Assembly (NCBI RefSeq): GCF_030440575.1
Contig: NZ_CP047189.1
Span: 372,001 to 436,000, forward strand
Source of the DNA: Corynebacterium ciconiae DSM 44920
GTDB taxonomy: Bacteria; Actinomycetota; Actinomycetes; Mycobacteriales; Mycobacteriaceae
Direction: 5' to 3'
DNA length: 64,000 nucleotides
Shown piece by piece: positions 36,222-45,704 of this stretch. The notes below the pieces were generated by a model. The model ran no database searches and was not told the origin of the DNA. It was given only the letters and a program-made list of their open reading frames with translations. The translations under genes were made by a program, and so were the position numbers. Every line of letters starts with the position of its first letter. The first letter of the stretch is position 1.

Positions 36222-39200
36222 ATGGCTGTCGCATATCCGCAGGCAGTAGAAGAAACCAAGGCGATCGAGAGAATCGCGGCGCCGCCGCTGCCCAGTGGCA
36301 GCATCCAGCCCGAGGCCGTGCCGGAGGCCCAGACTCGGCAGCCAGTGCCGCTGGTGCGGATCATCATTCCGGTGGTGATGGTGCTGGCCATGGTGGGCAT
36401 GGTCGCACTGATGCTCACCGGAGATCGGCAGCTCAATCCCATGATGCTGCTCTTTCCGCTCATGATGGGCGCCTCCATGCTCGCGATGTTTATGCCCCAG
36501 GGCGGAGACGATACCGATGAGACTCGGCGCACCTATCTGCGTCACCTCTCGCACATACGGCGCGCCGCGCTGAATAACGCCGCTGCCCAACGCGCCCACG
36601 AGCTGCACCGGCACCCCGATCCGAAAGCGCTGTACTCGGCAGCCAGCTCGCCGCGGCTATGGGAGCGCAGCCTCGGTGATCCGGATGTGGGTGAAATACG
36701 CATTGGTCTCGGCACCACGGCGCTGTGCACCCCGATCGAGCTGCACACCATCAACGCCACCGAGGATCTCGACCCAGTGTGCGCTGTGGCGTTGCGCCAC
36801 GTCGTGACCGCCGTAGACGCGGTGCCGGCCATGCCACTGGTGGTGCAGGTGGGCTCGTTCAGCGTGCTCTCCCTCCACGGGGAGAAAGCCCGAGGGCTAG
36901 CCCGAGCGATCATCGCCCAACTGGTCTTCCACCACGGACCCGAGGCCATGGGGATCGAGGTGCTCAGCGGCCCGCGGCCGAAAGCCACCGCAGCGCACAA
37001 CAGTGAGCAACACACCGCGCAGTCTGACTCCACGCGCTCCGCCGAGGCTGCGGCCGAGAATGAGTGGCAGTGGCTGAAATGGCTACCGCACACCCGCACC
37101 CCCAGCGAGGCCGCCTGCCGGGTGCTCATTGTGGATGTCGACGATTCCGAGCAACCCGCCCACGTGGTGGGCTCCACCCGCTGGGATCTCATCATCGCCA
37201 TCGATGTTCACCCCGCCACCCCGCTCTACGAGGCGGCCTATAACGACGGGCTGATTCTGCGCGCTGGCGCCAACCTCGAGGTGGTGATCGTCGGCGGCGA
37301 TGAGACTATTGGGCTTCCCGATACGCTCAGCATCGCCGAGGCCACCAGCCTGGCCAAAGCCCTGCACCCCTACGACAGGCCCGAACGCCACAACACCGGG
37401 GTATCGGGGGAGCTTCTGCCGCTGCTGGGTTATCACGAGCTCGAGCATCTGCGAGCCGAAACCCTGTGGGCGCCGCGCGCGCCGGGCGACCCCACCCGGC
37501 TGAACGTGCCCATTGGGGTAGGCAGCGACGGCCAGCCGCTGCTGCTCGACATCAAAGAGTCCGCCCACGGCGGAGTAGGCCCACACGGGCTGTGCATCGG
37601 CGCCACCGGCTCCGGCAAATCCGAGCTGCTGCGCACCCTCGTGGTGTCTCTCGCGCTCAGTCACTCCCCAGCGGAGCTGAACTTTGTGCTGGTGGACTTC
37701 AAAGGCGGAGCCACCTTCCTCGGCCTCGATGGCCTGCCGCACACCTCCGCGGTAATCACCAACCTCAACGACGAGGCCGAACTCGTTGAGCGCATGAGCG
37801 ACGCCATCTCGGGAGAGATGAACCGCCGCCAGGAAGTTCTCCGCGCAGCTGGCAATGTGCCCAATGTCGATGCCTTCAATGCCGCGGCTGCAGCCAACGG
37901 CACCGAGCCCATGCCGGCGCTGGTGATCGTGATCGACGAGTTCTCGGAACTTCTGGGCCAACACCCGGATTTCGCTGACCTCTTCGCCGCAGTCGGTCGC
38001 CTCGGGCGTTCGCTGCACATTCACCTGCTGCTCGCCAGTCAGCGTCTCGAGGAGGGGCGGCTGCGTGGCCTCGATTCTCATCTGAGTTACCGCATTGGCC
38101 TCCGCACATTCTCGGCCATGGAATCGTGCCAAGTGTTGGGCGTGCCAGACGCCTATGAGTTGCCGAATCAACCCGGCCGCGGCTTCATCAAATCCGATGC
38201 CGCCCAGGTACGCGGCTTCCAGGCCAGCTATGTCTCCGGTCCCGTCAGCGCCAGCACCGGCTCGGGCGGGGATGCGATTATGCGGGTCGGCCGCTTCGAT
38301 ACTCGCGCCGATACCGTGCCCGAGCGCGGTCTGCCCAGCGCGAGCGCCAGCGAGGAGCACACCGGATCGGCCGCGCAGTCGCTGGTGGATCTCACCGTGG
38401 AGATCACCACCGCCCGCGCCGCTCAATTGGGGATGTCGGCGCACAAGGTGTGGCTGGATCCGCTGCCGGCGGCCATCCCACTCGGCGGGGTAGTAGAAGA
38501 CATCGGCGAGTTGCGGGCGCCGGTCGGGGTGATCGATCGCCCCTATGAGCAGCGCCAAGATCCTTTCGTGGTGGATTTTAACGGTCAAAACGGGCATCTC
38601 GCCGTGTGCGGCGGGCCCCAAACAGGCAAGACCACCATGTTGCGCAGTATCGCCACCGCGCTCGCCTCCACCCACAGCACGACGACGCTGCGCTTCTATG
38701 CGCTGGATCTCGGCGGCGGTGGGCTGGCCAGCTTGGATCGACTGCCGCACACCGCTGGGGTGGCCGGGCGTGAGAACGAAGAAACCATTGCACGGGTGGT
38801 GGATGAGGTACTCGGCTTCATCGACGAGCCGGAACAACGCCACACATTTCTGCTTATCGACGGCTGGCAGGCGCTCACCACCGACTTCGAGGAGCTCACC
38901 CCAGGCCTGCAGCGCATCGCCAGCGAGGGGCTGGCGGCTCGCGTGCACCTCGTGATAGCCACCTCCCGCTGGACCGCGCTGCGCCCCTCGGTGCGGGATC
39001 TCATCGGCCAGCGCTACGAGCTGCGCCTGCCTGAGCCCATGGACTCGGTGATCGATCGCCGCCGCCAGGAAAAACTGCCCGCCCTGCCCGGGCGCGGGCT
39101 GAACGCGGTAGGGGAGAACATCCTCATCGCCCAGTCCAGCGCCCAAGACATCGCCCATGTGGCCCGCCAGAGCGAGGACGCCGGCATGGTGGCCGTTCCG

Positions 39201-39920
39201 GCTCTGAAAACCCTGCCGCACCATTTGCCGGCAACGAGCCTGCCCACCAGCGACGAGGTGGTGCTCGGTGTGGGTGGTTCCAGGCTGGAGCCGGTGGTGG
39301 TGGACTTCACCGACACCCAGCACCTGGTGGCCTTGGGCAATAAGGGCTGCGGCAAATCCCAGCTTCTGCGGGTAGTGGGGCGCCAGCTGGCGCAGCTGCC
39401 CCGCGAGCAGGCCCGACTGCTGGTGATCGATCACCGCCGGCGCCACCTCGGGGCTTTCGAGGAAGAGATGCTTGCCGGTTACAGCGGCGCAGCCGAGACC
39501 AGCCGCAACCTCATAAGCGAGCTGTGCACCACACTGAGCCAGCGTCTGCCGAGTGAAGACATCACCCCGCAGCAGCTGCTACAGCGATCCTGGTGGAGCG
39601 GGCCTGAGCTCTATGTGCTCATCGACGACGCCGAACTATTGCCCCCAGGTCTCGTAAATCCACTCGCGCCCTTGATCCCGCACGCCGCCGATATTGGCCT
39701 GCACGTGATCTACGCCCGCAAATCTGGCGGTGCTTCCCGCGCCTTCTACTCACCGGGGCTCGCCGAGATCAAGGACTCCTCCCCGATGATGCTGCTTTTC
39801 GACGCTGACAAGGACGAAGGCCCGCTCTTCGGGGCGAAACCGACCCCGCTTCCACCTGGTCGCGCCCAATTGATACGCGGCGGCACCAGCGAAGGACTGA
39901 TCCAGATGGTGAGTGACTAA
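36222..39920 (+). CDS. eccC: ESX-4 type VII secretion FtsK/SpoIIIE ATPase EccC
   Basis: Motor of the secretion system, 1232 residues. Two membrane segments lie at about 45-92 (IIIPVVMVLAMVGMVALML and MMLLFPLMMGASMLAMF). Three ATPase domains follow: Walker A1 GATGSGKS (about 460), A2 GGPQTGKT (about 797) and A3 GNKGCGKS (about 1039). The first Walker B is intact (LVIVIDEFSELL). The second (LLIDGWQAL) and third (YVLIDDAEL) lack the usual glutamate, as is common for EccC, where the first domain does the hydrolysis. EccCa and EccCb are fused in one protein, as in ESX-4. The accessory gene follows after one base. Confidence 0.97.
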   Translation: MAVAYPQAVEETKAIERIAAPPLPSGSIQPEAVPEAQTRQPVPLVRIIIPVVMVLAMVGMVALMLTGDRQLNPMMLLFPLMMGASMLAMFMPQGGDDTDETRRTYLRHLSHIRRAALNNAAAQRAHELHRHPDPKALYSAASSPRLWERSLGDPDVGEIRIGLGTTALCTPIELHTINATEDLDPVCAVALRHVVTAVDAVPAMPLVVQVGSFSVLSLHGEKARGLARAIIAQLVFHHGPEAMGIEVLSGPRPKATAAHNSEQHTAQSDSTRSAEAAAENEWQWLKWLPHTRTPSEAACRVLIVDVDDSEQPAHVVGSTRWDLIIAIDVHPATPLYEAAYNDGLILRAGANLEVVIVGGDETIGLPDTLSIAEATSLAKALHPYDRPERHNTGVSGELLPLLGYHELEHLRAETLWAPRAPGDPTRLNVPIGVGSDGQPLLLDIKESAHGGVGPHGLCIGATGSGKSELLRTLVVSLALSHSPAELNFVLVDFKGGATFLGLDGLPHTSAVITNLNDEAELVERMSDAISGEMNRRQEVLRAAGNVPNVDAFNAAAAANGTEPMPALVIVIDEFSELLGQHPDFADLFAAVGRLGRSLHIHLLLASQRLEEGRLRGLDSHLSYRIGLRTFSAMESCQVLGVPDAYELPNQPGRGFIKSDAAQVRGFQASYVSGPVSASTGSGGDAIMRVGRFDTRADTVPERGLPSASASEEHTGSAAQSLVDLTVEITTARAAQLGMSAHKVWLDPLPAAIPLGGVVEDIGELRAPVGVIDRPYEQRQDPFVVDFNGQNGHLAVCGGPQTGKTTMLRSIATALASTHSTTTLRFYALDLGGGGLASLDRLPHTAGVAGRENEETIARVVDEVLGFIDEPEQRHTFLLIDGWQALTTDFEELTPGLQRIASEGLAARVHLVIATSRWTALRPSVRDLIGQRYELRLPEPMDSVIDRRRQEKLPALPGRGLNAVGENILIAQSSAQDIAHVARQSEDAGMVAVPALKTLPHHLPATSLPTSDEVVLGVGGSRLEPVVVDFTDTQHLVALGNKGCGKSQLLRVVGRQLAQLPREQARLLVIDHRRRHLGAFEEEMLAGYSGAAETSRNLISELCTTLSQRLPSEDITPQQLLQRSWWSGPELYVLIDDAELLPPGLVNPLAPLIPHAADIGLHVIYARKSGGASRAFYSPGLAEIKDSSPMMLLFDADKDEGPLFGAKPTPLPPGRAQLIRGGTSEGLIQMVSD

Positions 39921-39921
39921 C

Positions 39922-41001
39922 ATGCAGCCGCGTTGGGAAATATCCATCACCGAGGCCGTGACCATCGTGGTGAACGCCGCCACCGCCGAGTCACACTACT
40001 TTTATGATCTCGGCTCCTCCGCCCTGTGTGAACCGGAGCGAGCCCGCGAGCTTGTGGACCAAGTGCGAGACTGTGCCGGTAGCCACTGGCCACACGTGGA
40101 GGTTGTGATCGATGCCGATGACACCCCAGCCGAGCGGGTGCTCGAGCACTGCCACGCCGCCGGCGTCCGGGCCTGGCGCTACGGCGAGAGCCCACCTGCG
40201 GCGCCCACCCCGCGCAGAAACCTGCCGCGGCCCGGCGCTCTCGGCCGCACCGAGCCTCCGCACCCGCCCACAACCGCCTCAACGGGCGAGCAGAGGGAGC
40301 ATGCTCAGCCTCCGCGTTCGCTGCGCCGGCGTTCCCTCCGCGGCTCGGCGGCAGCCCAGCTTTGGGAACGGGTCAATCTATTTAGCGTGGGAATAGTTGC
40401 CGTGGTGCTGCTGGTGGTGGGGGTGAGCTGGTGGTCAACAAGACAGTCGCTGGATCCCGCGCCGGTGAGTGCTCGGGCAGAACCGAGCAGCGCTGATGCC
40501 CCGTCGCCGGTGGGCGAGAATGACGGCGAGGAGGCGTCGACAAGCGCAGATGCTCCGCAAGAGAGCGTGGTGGAGCTTGGGCCGGTGCGGGTGCGCACAC
40601 CGGGAGGGTTTCAGATCGTTGATCGTGGGGACGGTAGCTTCCAGCTCAGCGGCGCCGATCCTGATCTGCGCATCATTATCTCTTTCGATGAGGTCTACTC
40701 GGTGGATCCAGCGGCGGTGATCGCCGAGGTGGAGGCGATGGTGGCGGTGGATGAGACGCTCCGCACCGAGCCGGCGGTGTTTGCCCGCCACGGGCAGCCA
40801 GTGCACACCAGCTATGTAGAGGAGCCAGGGGATGGCTCGGTGGTGCGCTGGATCAGTTGGGTGGAGCACGGCAGTTTAGTGAGCGTGGGATGCCATTCTC
40901 GGGGTGAGCCGAGCCATGCCCACACCGCGAGTTGTCGCATGGCGGTCGACAGCCTTGAACGGCGCGAGACCGGCACGGGGGAGGGGGAGAAAATTTTTTA
41001 G
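39922..41001 (+). CDS. Type VII secretion-associated membrane protein (Rv3446c/TIGR03931-like)
   Basis: A 359-residue protein. The N-terminal about 110 residues form a compact domain (MQPRWEISITEAVTIVVNAATAESHYFYDL). A basic linker, one membrane segment at about 152-172 (SVGIVAVVLLVVGVSWW) and an outer C-terminal domain (ELGPVRVRTPGGFQIVDRGDGSFQLSG ... HTASCRMAVDSL) follow. It stands one base after eccC and before the esx pair, as Rv3446c does in the ESX-4 locus of M. tuberculosis. The family occurs only in such loci. Its exact job is unknown. Two cysteines near the end may form a disulfide. Confidence 0.88.
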   Translation: MQPRWEISITEAVTIVVNAATAESHYFYDLGSSALCEPERARELVDQVRDCAGSHWPHVEVVIDADDTPAERVLEHCHAAGVRAWRYGESPPAAPTPRRNLPRPGALGRTEPPHPPTTASTGEQREHAQPPRSLRRRSLRGSAAAQLWERVNLFSVGIVAVVLLVVGVSWWSTRQSLDPAPVSARAEPSSADAPSPVGENDGEEASTSADAPQESVVELGPVRVRTPGGFQIVDRGDGSFQLSGADPDLRIIISFDEVYSVDPAAVIAEVEAMVAVDETLRTEPAVFARHGQPVHTSYVEEPGDGSVVRWISWVEHGSLVSVGCHSRGEPSHAHTASCRMAVDSLERRETGTGEGEKIF

Positions 41002-41010
41002 AGCCATCGG

Positions 41011-41040
41011 GGGAACCTCAGCTACTGGCAGAAACGTCTA
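41011..41040 (+). promoter_or_regulatory. ECF (SigM-like) promoter of the esx pair
   Basis: GGGAAC (41011-41016), 18 bases, CGTCTA (41035-41040). The first ten bases, GGGAACCTCA, and the CGTCTA are identical to the promoter at 47092, with the same spacing. M. tuberculosis SigM uses, as I recall, GGAAC-N16-18-CGTC and controls ESX-4 esx genes. The leader to the first WXG100 gene is about 155 bases. Confidence 0.65.
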
Positions 41041-41203
41041 TATCCCATGAAGCCACTTGGTTTCACCATCACAGGGGGATTGTGAGGACCATTCGGGGGA
41101 CCATCGCATCCGATCACTGTGTTGTCCAATTCTCTACACATTCGGCAGCAGTCGCTGCCGTTTACGCACACCGGATTTACATAGACCTCTCAAAGGAGCA
41201 GAA

Positions 41204-41518
41204 ATGTCTGGGCTTTTTCGCACAGAATCACAAACCATGGTCGCCACCGCGGGAAAGGTGGATCAGACTAACCACGACGTTCAGGCTGAGCTCGCTAGGC
41301 TGCGCGGCACCGTCGATGCCATCGGCGGTAGCTGGCAGGGCAGTGCGCAGCTGGCCTTCACCAATCTCATGAGTCGCTGGGACGCCTCGGCTAGGCAGCT
41401 GCAGGAGGCGCTGAGCTCCATTTCGGAGAACATCCGCGCTAACGCCCGCGCCTTCGATGTGTCCGAAGCGGATAACGAAAGCGCGTTCCGCCAAGTCGGC
41501 GGCGGCCTGGCGCTGTAG
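41204..41518 (+). CDS. WXG100 protein (EsxU/EsxB-like)
   Basis: Small helical hairpin protein of 104 residues, exported by ESX-4 as a dimer with its neighbour. The WXG turn is SWQGSAQLAF (W44-G46). The C-terminus is FDVSEADNESAFRQVGGG. A YxxxD/E export signal is not present in classic form (FDVSEAD is similar). AAAGGAG precedes the ATG at 41204. The second WXG100 gene follows after 66 bases. Confidence 0.93.
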   Translation: MSGLFRTESQTMVATAGKVDQTNHDVQAELARLRGTVDAIGGSWQGSAQLAFTNLMSRWDASARQLQEALSSISENIRANARAFDVSEADNESAFRQVGGGLAL

Positions 41519-41584
41519 CGCTCTAGCGGTCGACCGCATCGCACCATCCCGCAAAGTTACAAGCAGTACTACCTAGAAAGGCCT

Positions 41585-41881
41585 ATGCCAGCAATGGACA
41601 CTATTCGCTATCAATTCGGCGCCATCAGCCAAGCAGCTGAGGACATTCGCGCCACTTCCGCCAAGATCAATGCCAACCTCGAGCAGCTCAAAGCCCAGAT
41701 TGCGCCGATGACCGCAGCGTGGGAGGGCGAATCCTCCTCCGCCTATCAGGAGGCGCAGCGCGCCTGGGATGCCGCCGCGCTGGAGATCAACACCATTTTG
41801 AACACCATCTCCCGCACGGTCGCCGAGGGCAATGAGCGCATGAGCGACGTCAATCGACGCGCCGCCGCCAGCTGGAGCTAA
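41585..41881 (+). CDS. WXG100 protein (EsxT/EsxA-like)
   Basis: Small helical hairpin protein of 98 residues, the likely partner of the preceding WXG100 protein. The turn is AWEGESSSAYQEAQ (W46-G48). It opens with IRYQFGAISQAAEDIRATSAKI, typical of EsxA-like proteins. GAAAGG precedes the ATG at 41585. An ATG three codons on is possible. A terminator follows at once, closing the ESX-4 locus. Confidence 0.93.
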   Translation: MPAMDTIRYQFGAISQAAEDIRATSAKINANLEQLKAQIAPMTAAWEGESSSAYQEAQRAWDAAALEINTILNTISRTVAEGNERMSDVNRRAAASWS

Positions 41882-41896
41882 CACTGTGAAAAACGA

Positions 41897-41934
41897 TCAC
41901 GCCCACGCCGGCTCATAGCCCTGCGTGGGCGTGA
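41897..41934 (+). terminator. Terminator after the esx pair
   Basis: TCACGCCCACGC (41897-41908) pairs perfectly with GCGTGGGCGTGA (41923-41934). No long T run follows, but the stem is 12 bp. Confidence 0.8.
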
Positions 41935-42275
41935 AACCCCGTACCACGAAGAGTCGTATCCACCGGTTCTACGGCGCAGCAGCCGGTAGGAGAGTGTGTG
42001 CCCGTGGCACCCCCGCAGCATCAGTTGTCTGTAGTCCATTGTCCACCCACTAGGGACGCCAACCATGCCTCTCCAGCGGCGTAGCCTCGAGCCGGCACTG
42101 TCGAAGCAGTGCAGATACACGCACACCCCGGAAGCACCATCGGTGTGCTCGCACGTAGAGATACCTGCGGGCCGGTGCCGCCGGGGTGTGCGCCTGTGCG
42201 CAGTGCCTCCTGCTCGCCGCGAAGCGCTGGGGAGCTGCGAGTTTCGAGGCAATGCGCGAGCGGCTAGGCGAGCGG
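41935..42275. other. Intergenic region after the esx terminator
   Basis: About 340 bases between convergent units. I see no gene, repeat or promoter in it that I can support. Open frames here are short and unlike known proteins. Confidence 0.5.
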
Positions 42276-42959
42276 TTAGGCGATATCCGAGTATTCCTCT
42301 GGCACATCGGCCACCGCCTCGGTGATGGGGGTGGAGCCATCAACAAAGGGGATCACGCGCCGGATCGTGGCCGGCTGATCCAGCACGGCGGCAGCCACCT
42401 TGGCGACGGTGCCGCGGGAGGTATCAGGCGAGACCCCCTCGCCGAGCGGAGTGACCCGCACGGTATCCGCTGCCGGCTCATCGCTGAGGGTGCCGGGGCC
42501 TAGGATGGTCCACTCCAACTCGGTTCCCACCAAGTGGGTATCGGCCGCTAGCTTGGCCACTGCGTAATCGTAGAGCGGATGATCCTTCGGGATCTGCAGC
42601 GGCGAGCGGGAGCCATTGAACGAGACCATCACATACCGCCGCACCCCTGCGGCGTGAGCCGCGTCCATGCTGCGGATAGCCGCATCTCGATCCACGGCAT
42701 AGGTGCGCTGCGCGCCACCCTTGCCGCCGGCGCCGGCCGACCACACCACTGCATCGGCGCCGCTAAGTGCCGCGGTGAGCTCTTCGGTGCTGGCATGTTC
42801 CACATCCACCACCACTGGGCGTGCACCGGCGGCCTCGACATCGGCTGCGTGCTCCGGATTGCGGATCAAGGAGGTCACGCTGTCGCCGCGCTCCTTGAGA
42901 AGAGGAGCAAGCTTGAGTGCGATCTGCCCGTGGCCACCAATAATCACGATGTGAGACAT
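42276..42959 (-). CDS. NAD(P)-binding atypical SDR protein (SDR5/NmrA-like)
   Basis: Rossmann-fold protein of 227 residues. The dinucleotide loop is VIIGGHGQIALKLAPLL near the N-terminus, with the second strand ARPVVVDVE and an active-site-like YAVAK later (YDYAVAKLAADTHL). The family includes YwnB/YtfG-type reductases and stress proteins. The substrate is unknown. I use the ATG at 42959, with AAGGAG eight bases upstream on the minus strand. It is divergent from rplM. Confidence 0.85.
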   Translation of the reverse strand: MSHIVIIGGHGQIALKLAPLLKERGDSVTSLIRNPEHAADVEAAGARPVVVDVEHASTEELTAALSGADAVVWSAGAGGKGGAQRTYAVDRDAAIRSMDAAHAAGVRRYVMVSFNGSRSPLQIPKDHPLYDYAVAKLAADTHLVGTELEWTILGPGTLSDEPAADTVRVTPLGEGVSPDTSRGTVAKVAAAVLDQPATIRRVIPFVDGSTPITEAVADVPEEYSDIA

Positions 42960-43394
42960 AAACAATTCTCCTTAAACAATGACGTGTCGTGTTGTGTCCC
43001 TCAGGGAAGACGCCGCGCCAACTGAAGCGTTGGGCATCTCCTCATGGCAGCACTAACGGCAGTAGCGGGCGAACTATTCCAGCCGCATCCCATCGCTGGG
43101 TTTTTCTTGGAGCCACAGGCGGCTGCTCCAGCCAGCTGCCCAGCCAGCCGTCCAGCCAGCCGCGGGCTAGCGTAGGTGACTGGCTGTGCGAGAGAGTTTG
43201 CGCAGCATAAGGGAGAGAAGCTAAACTGCATTCTTCGTGTGTACTCACACCTATCGCGCCTGCCCTTTTATTGAAGAGGTTTCCAGGCGGGGAGGCTGAG
43301 TACTGATATCGCGGGTCTCCACCGGCCGCCGCGCTATCGCTTGACTGACACGCTTGGCTGGCAGCTAGCAGAATAGACTTTGAAAGGTTTTGCA
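42960..43394. promoter_or_regulatory. Divergent SDR-rplM intergenic region
   Basis: 435 bases without a gene. It holds a 12-bp tandem repeat (separate entry). TTGACT at 43341-43346, with TAGCAG 19 bases on, is a weak candidate for the rplM promoter. AAAGG at 43383-43387 is the rplM ribosome site. Confidence 0.45.
43128..43163. repeat. Three tandem 12-bp repeats
   Basis: CCAGCCAGCTGC, CCAGCCAGCCGT and CCAGCCAGCCGC stand head to tail at 43128, 43140 and 43152. The copy number could vary between strains. They lie about 230 bases upstream of rplM. Confidence 0.7.
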
Positions 43395-43838
43395 TTGTCT
43401 ACTTATCACCCGAAGAGCGGTGACATCACCCGCAAGTGGTATGTCATCGACGCCACTGACGTGGTGCTGGGTCGCCTGGCAGTGACCGCCGCAGGCCTCC
43501 TGCGCGGCAAGGGCAAGCCCCAGTTCGCACCGAACGTCGACTGTGGCGACCACGTCATCATCATCAATGCTGACAAGGTTGCTGTTTCCTCCAACAAGCG
43601 CGAGCGCGAGTTCCGCTACCGTCACTCCGGCTACCCGGGTGGTCTGAAGACCATGACCCTGGGTCGCTCCCTCGAGCTGCACCCGGAGCGCGTTGTGTTC
43701 GAGTCCGTTGAGGGCATGATGCCGCACAACCGTCTCTCCCGCGCCTCGGTGAAGAAGCTTCACGTCTTCGCCGGCTCCGAGCACCCGTATGCAGCCCAGA
43801 AGCCCGAGACCTTCGAGATCAAGCAGGTGGCCCAGTGA
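43395..43838 (+). CDS. rplM: 50S ribosomal protein L13
   Basis: L13 is an early large-subunit assembly protein, 147 residues. It reads [19 protein letters not shown] ... [26 protein letters not shown] ... [16 protein letters not shown]. The start is TTG at 43395, with AAAGG seven bases upstream, and the length agrees with C. glutamicum L13 as I remember it. An upstream in-frame TTG at 43380 lacks a ribosome site. It overlaps rpsI by four bases. Confidence 0.97.
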   Translation: MSTYHPKSGDITRKWYVIDATDVVLGRLAVTAAGLLRGKGKPQFAPNVDCGDHVIIINADKVAVSSNKREREFRYRHSGYPGGLKTMTLGRSLELHPERVVFESVEGMMPHNRLSRASVKKLHVFAGSEHPYAAQKPETFEIKQVAQ

Positions 43839-44383
43839 CCGAACAGAATCAGAACGAATCCCAGGTAGCCTCCGCTGAGGACATCGCTGCAGCGCAGGCC
43901 GCAACCGAAGAGTTCACCAACACCATCGGTGACTCCCTCGTGGACGAGTCCGCCGAGACCGCCGAGGCTCCCGCAGCCGAGGGTCCGGCCGACCTCAGCC
44001 AGCCGATCCAGACCGTTGGTCGCCGTAAGCGCGCCGTCGCCCGCGTCACCATGACCCAGGGCACCGGCAAGATCACCGTCAACGGCCGTGACTTCGAGGA
44101 GTACTTCCCCTCCAAGCTGAACCAGCAGGACATCAAGACCCCGCTGACTCTGCTGGAGCGCGAGGGCCAGTTTGACATCCGCGCCCGCATTTCCGGTGGC
44201 GGCCCCACCGGTCAGTCCGGTGCTATGCGTCTGGCTATCGCCCGCGCCCTCAACGAGTACAACCCGGCTGAGCGCAAGGTGCTGAAGAAGGCTGGCCTTC
44301 TCACCCGTGACGCCCGTGCCGTAGAGCGCAAGAAGGCAGGTCTGCACAAGGCCCGTCGTGCTCCTCAGTACTCCAAGCGTTAA
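43835..44383 (+). CDS. rpsI: 30S ribosomal protein S9
   Basis: S9 touches the P-site tRNA through its C-terminal SKR tail, present here (RRAPQYSKR). It has 182 residues. An acidic N-terminal extension of about 55 residues, usual in corynebacteria, precedes the core [26 protein letters not shown]. The GTG start overlaps the rplM stop (GTGA). Confidence 0.97.
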   Translation: MTEQNQNESQVASAEDIAAAQAATEEFTNTIGDSLVDESAETAEAPAAEGPADLSQPIQTVGRRKRAVARVTMTQGTGKITVNGRDFEEYFPSKLNQQDIKTPLTLLEREGQFDIRARISGGGPTGQSGAMRLAIARALNEYNPAERKVLKKAGLLTRDARAVERKKAGLHKARRAPQYSKR

Positions 44384-44402
44384 ACACACGCTCTATATGG
44401 TT

Positions 44403-44446
44403 CAATGCCCGTGGCTTATATGCCACGGGCATTGCCCTTTTCTTGG
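44403..44446 (+). terminator. Terminator after rpsI
   Basis: CAATGCCCGTGGC (44403-44415) pairs with GCCACGGGCATTG (44422-44434), followed by CCCTTTTCTT. Confidence 0.93.
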
Positions 44447-44568
44447 CCGCTTTTCTTCGCCCCTTTTTTGGGCCCTAGTTCTTGGCAATGGTCGCGATGT
44501 TCGCGATACTCTTGGCAGATTCACAACCCCCTGCGCCGGCGTGCACGAGCAGCCGGCAGCAGCGTGTG

Positions 44569-45552
44569 CTATGCCCACTTAGGCGTCGGTGCCCTCCATG
44601 TGCGCAGCTGGTGCAGTAAGTCATCAGGGCTGTCGGTAACGATCAACGCCTCATAATCCTCGGCGCGAACGAAACCCTCATCCACCATGATCTTCAGCGC
44701 CTGCATGGTCGGCGCCCAGTAGTCGCTTCCAAGAAAAGCAATGGGTTTTGCGTGATAGCCCAGCTGCTGGCCGGTCCACACATCATAGAACTCATCCAAG
44801 GTGCCGGTGCCGCCGGGAAGGCAAATGAAGGCGTCGGCAAGCTCGCTCATGCGCTGCTTGCGGGCGTGCATCGAATCCACCACATCGAGCTGGCTTAAGC
44901 CGGGGTGGGCGATCTCACCGTCTACCAGTTTCTTCGGCATCACTCCGGTGACGGCCCCGCCGGCGTCGAGCGCCGCGGAGGCCACTGCCCCCATGAGCCC
45001 CACCGCGCCACCGCCATACACCAGACGCGTGCCGGTCGCCGCAAGCGCGGCGCCAAGCTCGCGGGCGGCGAGCAGATGCCGTCCATCCTTGCCGGTGCTC
45101 GCGCCGGTAAACACCGCCACCGAGTGCACCGGCTGCTCGCTGAGATAGGGCAGCACGGTCTGCTTTAGCAGCGGTGCCACGTGTTCTCCGGGTGCGTATG
45201 GATCCACCCAACGCACCGCCACATCGCGCTCGCGATCGGCCTGCTCGGCAGCGGCCTCGACTGGCTCGGTGCACAGGAAAAGCGTGGTGGATACCTGCTG
45301 CGGCGCGGTGGGGTCTGTGCTGTGCTCAGGCTCGGCGGTGAACACCCCGCAGCGGGTCAGCTGCTCGGCCTCTAGGCTGATACCGAGCTGTTCGCTCAGC
45401 GCCCGCAGTGCGGCCTGTTCTGCGCTCTCCCCGCTGTGCTGCGGCTGAAGTGGCAGGGTGTAGTCGCCCGAGTCACTCGGCGCAAGGGTGAGTACCCTGC
45501 GGCGAGGGTCGCGGATAATGACGGCACTGATAGCACTGGAATCAACAGACAT
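44569..45552 (-). CDS. Fusion of a degenerate Nudix-like domain with a LOG-family phosphoribohydrolase
   Basis: A 327-residue two-domain protein. The N-terminal about 130 residues have a Nudix fold by pattern, but the Nudix box is broken: [14 protein letters not shown] keeps the arginine and one glutamate of REUxEE but has Ala and Gln where catalysis needs Glu. The C-terminal about 185 residues are a complete LOG domain ([36 protein letters not shown]), which releases the base from nucleoside 5'-monophosphates of cytokinin type. I prefer the ATG at 45552 ([11 protein letters not shown]). TAGCCT seven bases upstream suggests a leaderless mRNA. The next ATG upstream is at 45573. Confidence 0.85.
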   Translation of the reverse strand: MSVDSSAISAVIIRDPRRRVLTLAPSDSGDYTLPLQPQHSGESAEQAALRALSEQLGISLEAEQLTRCGVFTAEPEHSTDPTAPQQVSTTLFLCTEPVEAAAEQADRERDVAVRWVDPYAPGEHVAPLLKQTVLPYLSEQPVHSVAVFTGASTGKDGRHLLAARELGAALAATGTRLVYGGGAVGLMGAVASAALDAGGAVTGVMPKKLVDGEIAHPGLSQLDVVDSMHARKQRMSELADAFICLPGGTGTLDEFYDVWTGQQLGYHAKPIAFLGSDYWAPTMQALKIMVDEGFVRAEDYEALIVTDSPDDLLHQLRTWRAPTPKWA

Positions 45553-45704
45553 GGCTGCAAGGCTACTACCCATTCGCTGCGGCGCAATCGCAGCCTGTGC
45601 CAGCGCTCAGGCGCGTTCGACGCGGTACGCATCATACGTCTGACTACCTGCGCTGCTGCATGTCAGGCGTAGGTGCGAGCTGGTTCAGCATGCATAATGG
45701 AGGA

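Noticed and set aside
37083..39446. 787-codon open frame on the minus strand inside eccC
   Set aside because: It is the antisense shadow of a high-GC gene. Its His/Gln/Gly-rich composition is not protein-like, and eccC on the plus strand is certain.
41878..42252. 124-codon minus-strand frame after the esx pair
   Set aside because: It overlaps the esx terminator, has no ribosome site and is Arg/Ser-rich as expected of random high-GC sequence.
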